A stretch of DNA of 64,000 bases from Terebella lapidaria (lineage: Eukaryota > Annelida > Polychaeta > Terebellida > Terebellidae). Below the pieces are notes generated by a model. That model was given only the letters and a program-made list of their open reading frames with translations. It was not told where the DNA came from and made no database searches. Both the position numbers and the translations under genes were made by a program. Positions 56,790-64,000 of the stretch are shown here, piece after piece. The DNA is taken from contig OX424569.1 of the NCBI GenBank assembly GCA_949152475.1, positions 27,759,950-27,823,949 on the forward strand, written 5' to 3'. Each line of letters starts with the position of its first letter. Position 1 is the first letter of the stretch.

Positions 56790-57710
56790 CAAGTTGTTCA
56801 ACATTTATTTCCGGGTTTAAATATTTATTTCTTTGTTTAAATATTTTATTCCGGGTTTGATACTTAACTCCAGGTTTCAGTATTCAATATTTATTTCCCG
56901 GTTTTAAAGCTACTGCCTTCGAATGTATGCAATATTTTTTATTGCACATCTAATGCAAGATAACAAAAGGTGTGCTCAATGATTTTGATGAACACAATTG
57001 TCCGAGTTGTCTTTTCATCCGTTTTAATACACATTTTGTGTCGGTTTTGTATAAAAACAATCTAAGTGTATCCTTCAAACCCGAATGTAAACAAATTTCC
57101 AAATCGCGTTTAAAAGTCCACATCGAGTGGATTTTCCAGTTCGTATGTGCATATATAGTGTTGTTATGAGAAAACAGTCAGCGATATACCATGATGTACG
57201 TGGAATTGTCAGTCCATCTTGCATTTTCATGCTCTGTTTACATCTACGTGTGATGGAGACAGTTCATGTATTTACGCAAGAACCACCTGTTAAAATGAGC
57301 AAAATTTCCCACAGGACTGGTTATAGTCCTTACATTTGACGTGAGTATGTCTTATTCAATAAATTTAGCATGTTTATTAGTTTAGAGATATAGTTTCCAA
57401 AAAAATATTGACTGGTTTCGGAGGCAGTTATTTTAATGTTTAATTCCGGGTTTGAACATTTCTTTACAGGTTTGAATCTATTTCGCGATTTTAACATTTA
57501 ATTCCAAGTTTTGATACTAATTCTAGGTTTTAATATTTATTTCCTTGTTTGAGTATTTAATTCTGGGTTTGAATATTTAATTCCAGGTCTGGACATTTAA
57601 TTCCCGGTTTTACATTTAACTCAAGGATTTGATACTTTCCTCCAGGTTTTAATGTTGAATTCCCGGTTGAGTATTTAATTCCAGGTTTGAAATATTTATT
57701 TGCCAATGTG
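56790..57710. repeat. 20-bp minisatellite in two blocks
   Basis: Units of the form tttaattccgggtttgaata (variants with atttatttcc, aactccagg) repeat in 56800-56910 and 57430-57700. The ~520 bp between them is not repeated and has a (C/G)-richer composition, so it may be an insertion that split the array. The minus-strand frame 57557-57997 (K-P-G-I-K-Y-type repeats) is a by-product. Confidence 0.8.
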
Positions 57711-58248
57711 GAAATTGAGAAAATAATTCTACAGAAAAAAGTTTTATCTCCTAAATAAAAATTTGAGTGTCCCTTGTAAGATTTTCCAATTATCCTATTG
57801 ACTGAAAAAGTACAAATAAATACTGACAAACATGGTCTTTCCCGTGTTTTATTTGTGTAACTTGATAGCAAACGTGCTTCAAATATTCTGAATGTGAGGT
57901 TAACTCGCCACTGGTTAAATTCCAAAGAAATTAATTTGATACGCAATATCATTCTGTTGGGTTTTGCAATATTGTAATATATATGATAATACATCACTCA
58001 TAGTCCACATTTCGACAAACGTTTCTTTTGTATAGATTCGCGAGCCCTGGGAAATGCCAGTGATGTGGCTCAGTGGGTGCGTTATCAGTGAAAGGAGTTG
58101 TTGGCTTTGGTATATATAGTGTTGTATAGTAGCACAGCAAATTTTTCGAAGTGGAGGTCAAGTATTTGAAAGTCCCCAAATATACATTTGTTATCTGTTA
58201 CTCACAAGTTGTTGTGATTAATCATGTTAATATAACTTATGATCATAA

Positions 58249-58285
<37 letters not shown>

Positions 58286-58429
58286 TTTACAGGAAGGGGG
58301 TCGTCAAAATATGGATCATTGATATAGTCCCCCCCCCCTGATCCATAGTAATGTATCACTACCGGTATATCTACTATACGAGCAGGACAATGTGATATAG
58401 GGAAATATATTGCAATATAATATACGATA
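57711..58429. other. No gene recognised; (TTA)n tract
   Basis: A TTA microsatellite lies at 58247-58285 and a C-run at 58330-58338. No gene was identified. Confidence 0.5.
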
Positions 58430-59172
58430 ATGATAATGCTTTATTTGCATATTCAGGCCTCGGGTCCATGTAAAAATAAACATACAAAATTAAATTCATA
58501 CAGGTCATACAACAACAAAAACGAAACATAAAACTACAGCAAATCTTCATGCTTTTTGAAGGAATGATATACAAATGCTGCAATATGCTTGATGGTTTCC
58601 ACTCTTGTGCTTGACATTAGGTTGGCAAAAACAATAGTATTCGAATAAGTATAATATTGGTTTATATATTTTTCCCACTCCGCTTGATACAGTGGACACC
58701 TAAACATGAAATGCAATTCATCCTCAATTTCAGTTACCCCCGGTTTTTACAAAACAGACAGAAACGTTCTTCTTTTGGGTGTGTTGGTCTTAATCGTTCA
58801 ACTGCTAATTTATGACACGAACAACGAAATTTAATCAATGCCTGGCGATGTTTGTAATACATATCTATTTCGAAATACCGTTCTAATTCTAATGAGTTTT
58901 TAAACATACAATATTTATCCAACTTTTTGTTCATAGCAATATCATTTCTCCAATTTGAAATAAATACATCTTTTAATCTTTGTTTGAAAATTTCAATAAA
59001 AGTTTGTACATCCCCCACACTGTGCTGCATCCATACCTCTCCAAATCCATGGATATATAATATATTTTTAATTTTTCCCGCCCATGTATTTTTCCCAACA
59101 TCATCAGAATATTTCAAATGCCTATACAGAGAATTTCGCAAATGTGGTGTATTATCATGTACAATTTTCAAC
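58430..59172 (-). pseudogene. LINE 3' end, minus strand, frameshifted
   Basis: Minus-strand frames 59171-58734 and 58716-58534 join across a one-base shift in a G-run: ...LAVERLRPTHPKEERFCLFC, then EIEDELHFMFRCPLYQAEWE. This is again the zf-RVT-like C-x2-C...H-x3-C tail of non-LTR RTs, preceded by about 110 residues of thumb/tail region. The 3' end is gcaaataaagcattatcatt, a microsatellite-like end common in CR1-type LINEs. It is related to, but distinct from, the fragment at 38.7-39.3 kb. Confidence 0.8.
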
Positions 59173-61687
59173 CAAAATGTAATACATGTTCACATATACC
59201 AACATCTAATCTAAATCTCAATAGTCGTGAATTTGTTATACACGTGTGCTACTAGGTATGGACATGGCAATGATATTCACCAAACACTATCAGTCACCAA
59301 ACACTACCAAGACGCCTGGCAGTCGTGGTATATTACGATCAATGTAGCGAGAGGCGCGTATATATCTTGCATGATTTGCATATGACTTCAAGAATATTGA
59401 TTTCAACCTTGTGATGCGCGAGGATGCGCAGTTGTGAACCACAATCTCTCTGGCGCCAGATGATTGAGTACGGACGTAAAGTGTACTAGGCGTTACTAAC
59501 GAGGTGTTTTTCTGCCTTGTGAGATCATCACCAACAGCAGCTGGGTCTGCCTGATAAATATTTTAATGCCCTTTCTGTCCGGGATTTTAGGATACACGTT
59601 AAACAATGCCAGTACTTTCCGGAGGAATTGTTTGGTAGTTTTTAATAGCCATAGCTAATTCGTTCATTTAGTGTTACAAGTTACTATTGAAAAAAATTGA
59701 TTGATTTCGGGCTTTGTGATTTCATGGTAATTTCACCCATTTGAACAAGCACTTGGTTTTGTATGTTCACAAACACAATTTATCTATCAATTTAAACTTG
59801 AGTGTAAACAAATACCGTATTTTCTCTCACAACGCAGATTAGTTTTTGGTACATTTTTCTAATATATAGCTTGTTCACATCAAACTAATGCATGTTTAAC
59901 TTTGACTATTGGATAATTAAAATTTCCTTACGTTTCTTTTCAACGTTTGATTTCGTTCAAGTTCAATGGATACATCTTCGGTTTTCAAGTCCTGTGTATA
60001 ATACCACGTGATCACATTGATAAAAGTTCGGAATAACCTGCTGTTACTCGTCAGTAATCATGGAAACATGATTTGTTGTGTTTATTCGACATTATCGGGA
60101 AAATATGTCATAATTTATCAGTGATGAGATCAATCAGCGATTGTCTATGATGATTGATCGAAACTGTCTTCAATTGAATTATCGATTACATTTTTGAAAA
60201 ACCAATTATTGGAATCAAACATGACCATGGCCTCTGATAACTTCGAGATCCAGGAAATTTTGCCTGTTTTCGTCTTTTCCGATGGTGTTCATAACAAAGT
60301 GCATGCATGGTGGGCTTGATGACGGAATTCGAACAAGACAGAGAAATGAAATTGTCGTTGATTTTTTTTTGGACATCAGGACAAGCAAAATAATGTAACT
60401 GTAAATACAATTAGGTTTCGAACAATAATCGATGATCGATTGAAAAAGTTTTTCAATCATCAAACATGGTCAAACATTTCAATTCCCAACACTATAATTT
60501 ATACTATATCGTCCAATAGCGTTGAAGTGGAAGCAGGTGTTGACAGAACTAATATATTAAACTTATGTAGCAAATAGTCATAAAACGCTACTGAACATGG
60601 AATTACGGAAATGTAATAAACATGTTGATATGTTCTGGATGAAATATCCGGATATGAATTATTTGATGCATTATATCTCTTTAGGATATAATATGTTTTT
60701 GCCCTGATGTTTTCCTGTCAATGTCAAATCGAAGTTTACCTTTGTAGAACGACAAGTCCTTTCAAGCTTTTGGTGTCAATAGCTCATTATCTTTAATCAA
60801 TATAGGCTAATTGTTTTCCTCTCATGAAATATCAACGAAGATGTTTAATCTTCAGCGTGTGATAGCTCTTCTTATCACACTTATGCAGATAGTGACGTGG
60901 GTCGAATACGGCTGATACGCAAAGTCGTAGGTGGACCGTGCTGTATAACCAGGCCAAAGATAATTAGGCCAAAGATATGAAAGTTTTGGTTGGGAGGCTC
61001 CTTTATAAAAGTGATATGATGCATTTCAAAGCTGAGCTATTCATAATCTTGAATCATTTTTTTTTCTCAAGTTTTTCACGTTACTTGAATTTTTCCCCAC
61101 TGGGGGGTGGAGCAGGCAACCTTATGGTTAAATAGGAGGGTAGGGGCCCAGTGGATAAATATAACTCCCACACAATTATTTATGGTTGCTGTGGGGTATT
61201 TAGTGATAAATACCTGGTCGGTTTATGTGCATGGTTCCATCGCGTTTTTATACTTCTTTTATCACACAATTGACCGTCCGATTTCAATGATCAAAAGTTT
61301 TGCCTATTACGAGTGATGCGCACATACAACGAGAACCATAAAGTTCTTTCTATTTTGCCTGATGACACCAGCAGATGGAATGTATTATATCCAGCCGCTA
61401 CTGAGGATTGATAGACAAATGTGTACATAAACATACAAACATCAGTGGATTTCAATGTTCATGCTTCGTCGTAACTGATCTATCTGTTAGCAGGCAGAAT
61501 TCACAATATACTATTTAGGTGCATGACCTGAAAGTTCCTCTAGGTAGAAGGTGAGTCATTACCTGAATAGATTTCATAGACAAACATATTTGTAAACACC
61601 TGTTGCAAATTATTCTGAGTCGTGTTAAATCATCAAGATAAGCAGCTATCATTCCTTGGTTTCAATACAGATGTTTGGCCTAACTGG
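59173..61687. other. No gene recognised
   Basis: 2.5 kb without a recognised exon, domain or repeat match on either strand. A small hairpin, gtgatagctcttcttatcac, occurs at about 60858. Confidence 0.4.
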
Positions 61688-64000
61688 TATGGAGCGTTTT
61701 TAGGGTCAATATTCATTGACATGCATTGTAGATTTTCTTGTTGTGAATGATTGTTTCAACCGCAAAATTCTTTATTCCACATTACTGTTTCTAAACATTC
61801 TGTGTCGAATTTACATATTCTTACTGCATAGTTCTAACTTCTATCTCCTTGACGCTTACTTCCAAGTCCTTACTGGTACTTTCTCAATGCTTAAATCATC
61901 ATGTCAAATTCTAACATCTTTGTCCATGCAAACTATCTAAAACAAATCGCATCTGGCACAATGCATATGGAACTTAGCACATTGTATTTAGAATATAGCA
62001 TATCGCATGATGAACAACGCACAACGAATGAAGCACTCGGCGGTTAGCGCCGCCTGTCGTCATAATGATACAGTAGTAATTGTTTTTGACAAAATTACTA
62101 CTGCAACATTATGACGACAGGAGGCGCTGACCGCACGTAGCCACATGATGTATGAGAAACTAAGACCTTCCTTCATTGGTCACGTGAATTTCTGGCGCGA
62201 CCATCAGGTGCCACACATGAATGCAGGTGAGATGCACAGGCACCCAATGAAGTCCCACACCCTGCACTGTAAATGAAAGAATAGTGAGAGATGATTAATA
62301 TGAGCTTATTAATAAGATTTCTATGTTTATTAAAATGAATTTTCGATGTGACGTCATGAATACTCATTATAATTGAATTAGGTGCAAATATTATCATGAC
62401 ATAAAATAGTCATAACTTGAGAACGGACAGTGATAATTGAGATGTGAAAAAAATTCTCAGGAAACTATTGGCTATCTGTTCCAAGGCTAAATATGATGAA
62501 ATCTCCGCTCATAATATCTTCATGCCGCTAATTTGACACGAGTCCAACTCGTGACAGTACAGTAGATACACTAGTGGCATGACAACACCAATGACATTGC
62601 GTCATATCCGTTACAGTCAGAGAATTGCCTATTTCGAAAACGGGGGATGCCCTTGATCCCCCGCAGAATGGTGGGGGATATTTTGCTATGGCTGGTTGTT
62701 GACCCGAGCTGGTTGGCATTGCACACGAACAGTTTCAAGACCACAGCACGCACAGAACGGCTCGGACGACGAACGATATATATGAGTTGTCAGGCATGAA
62801 CATCAGTCGTTTTAAGAGGGTACCCTCAGAATTCGAGCTGTAGCGAAAAATCCAATTTATCAACATATATTTTCCTTACTATAGTGAGATGAGGAATTGA
62901 ATTGGCTAGCTTTGTATATAAGCTGCTAAGGTTCATCTTGTTCTGGGACGGAGCTATGGAATCTTGAATTTGGGCTTTTTATCATTGTTTTGTATGGCCG
63001 AAGGAATTAGTGAAATCTGTCCTAATACTACGCTACGGTATACTTGAATTCAGCACAAAACCTCATATGATTTTTGGCCATAACTCCGTTCAGGATAGTC
63101 GGATCAATTTGAAATTTTATATGTTCCCATTTGGCACAAAACCATATTTTTTCTCCAAATTTCAGACTTCTATCTTGAAAACTGAGAAAGTTGGCAATCT
63201 ACCTCAATGTTAAATGTTGGACCCAAATCGGATCACAGGAATTCAAGCAAATTTGGGGATTTTATTATCTTCATTCCGCTAAAAAATGTAATATGAGGAA
63301 AGTTTTTGAGTTGGAGGACTCATACAGGTGTATTCTAATGAAATATCATTCTTACAAAGTACTGTGCAGTGTGAACATCGAACAACATGTCAAATTCTGT
63401 TTAAACTTGCAAATTTCATGTGTTTAGTGAAATTTAACATTGGAGTAGATTGCCAACTTTTTCAATTTTCAAGATAGAAATCTGAAATTTGGTGAAAAAA
63501 TACGGTTTTGTGACAAATGGAGACAAAAAAAATTTCAAATTGATCCGACCAACCCAAAGGAAGTTATGGCCAAAAATCATATGAGGTTTTGTGTTGAACT
63601 CGACTTTAGTTGTATTGGATTTAACACATATATATATATATCTTATTTAGCTGTCTGCCACATACAGAGACAACGTAGCACCAAGGGTGCTGCAGCTTAC
63701 CGGCAGATCATGAGAATTATACAGGGTATTGATTTTCCCAAATATAAATTGTTACACTGATCTTCAAACCTATTGTGAAAACATGTTCGTAAATGTTGCC
63801 AAACACACATTTCCTGTATGGAATATAACACGAAAGCAAGTTAAATCTTGAAAGGTATCTTTCATTAAAACATATATTCACAGACCGTCGATTCAAAGGC
63901 AACAAAACTTATACACATCACAATGGTACATAGGGAAAATCTTGAGGGGAATTGTCAGAATAGTTTACGAGAACACGGCAGTCGTTTTGACCTTCCAAGG
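61688..64000. mobile_element. Long-TIR element, copy 2 (runs off the window)
   Basis: Starts tatggagcgtttttagggtc exactly like the terminus of copy 1 and stays collinear with 23357-24700, including the hairpin (62046-62125) and the gacaacgtagcaccaag block (63670). Relative to copy 1 it carries two extra segments: about 450 bp between cactagt (62575) and acgctacgg (63026), and a foldback at 63041-63606. The right TIR would lie beyond the window. Confidence 0.85.
63041..63606. mobile_element. 566-bp foldback element with TA target site
   Basis: Left arm 63044-63216 and right arm 63429-63603 are reverse complements (acaaaacctcatatgatttt, ggccataact, gatcaatttgaaatttt, ccaaatttcag, aaagttggcaatcta). 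TA flanks it at 63039-63040 and 63607-63608. The homologous site in copy 1 reads cgctacggTAgttgtattgg at 24271-24290 without the element. The inner arms are related to the foldback at 2371-2938. Confidence 0.87.

Noticed and set aside
56800..57700. CRISPR-like short repeats
   Set aside because: Units are contiguous and degenerate with no spacers, in animal DNA; this is a minisatellite.

Overview
This is animal nuclear DNA, AT-rich, intron-rich and dense in transposable elements. There is no operon structure, and coding signal comes as short exons bounded by GT/AG sites. The best clues to the host are a many-exon polypeptide GalNAc-transferase gene, a TRIM-NHL type gene with a broken paralogue, CR1/L2-like LINEs, Penelope-like reverse transcriptase tails, Tc1 and piggyBac-type elements, and interspersed repeats ending in GGACGACGGACG-like tracts. 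Together these suggest a marine invertebrate (lophotrochozoan or invertebrate deuterostome). The species cannot be fixed from the sequence alone.

Left part (1-22 kb). A minus-strand NHL beta-propeller exon (5539-6429) is intact. A diverged, broken paralogue lies at 17.7-21.9 kb, also on the minus strand. Its NHL half (17680-18662) and its B-box/coiled-coil half (21211-21909) are separated by a 2538-bp element with 24-bp terminal inverted repeats and a 5-bp target duplication. Removing the element rejoins the two halves in one reading frame. Between the two NHL loci sit a LINE reverse transcriptase fragment (6580-7700), a near-perfect 2828-bp tandem duplication (7696-13350) and an older ~2-kb-period duplication.

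Middle part (22-33 kb). No host gene is recognised. The region holds a 2.6-kb long-terminal-inverted-repeat element with a 6-bp target duplication (23357-25975; a second copy begins at 61688 and runs off the window) and a piggyBac-type non-autonomous element with TTAA target sites (27304-28009).

Right part (33-54 kb). One plus-strand gene of 12 exons and 11 introns occupies 33157-54056. I assembled it by matching splice phases. It encodes a ~612-residue type II Golgi membrane protein: short cytosolic tail, signal anchor, stem, GT-A catalytic domain with the Mn-binding DAH and WGGENLE motifs, and a C-terminal ricin-type lectin domain. It is a divergent polypeptide N-acetylgalactosaminyltransferase, closest in motif style to the GALNT8/9/17/18 group. 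Its introns carry a Tc1 fragment with a nested 492-bp element, a Penelope-like tail with a nested TA-flanked MITE, a 790-bp tandem duplication, LINE 3' ends, a decayed gypsy-type pol region and an antisense CR1/L2-like LINE.

Right end (54-64 kb). This stretch holds a ~337-bp satellite array, a 20-bp minisatellite, another LINE 3' end, and a second copy of the long-inverted-repeat element. That copy carries a TA-flanked foldback insertion whose empty site is visible in the first copy. Apart from the GalNAc-transferase and the NHL gene, nearly everything is repeat-derived or unassigned.
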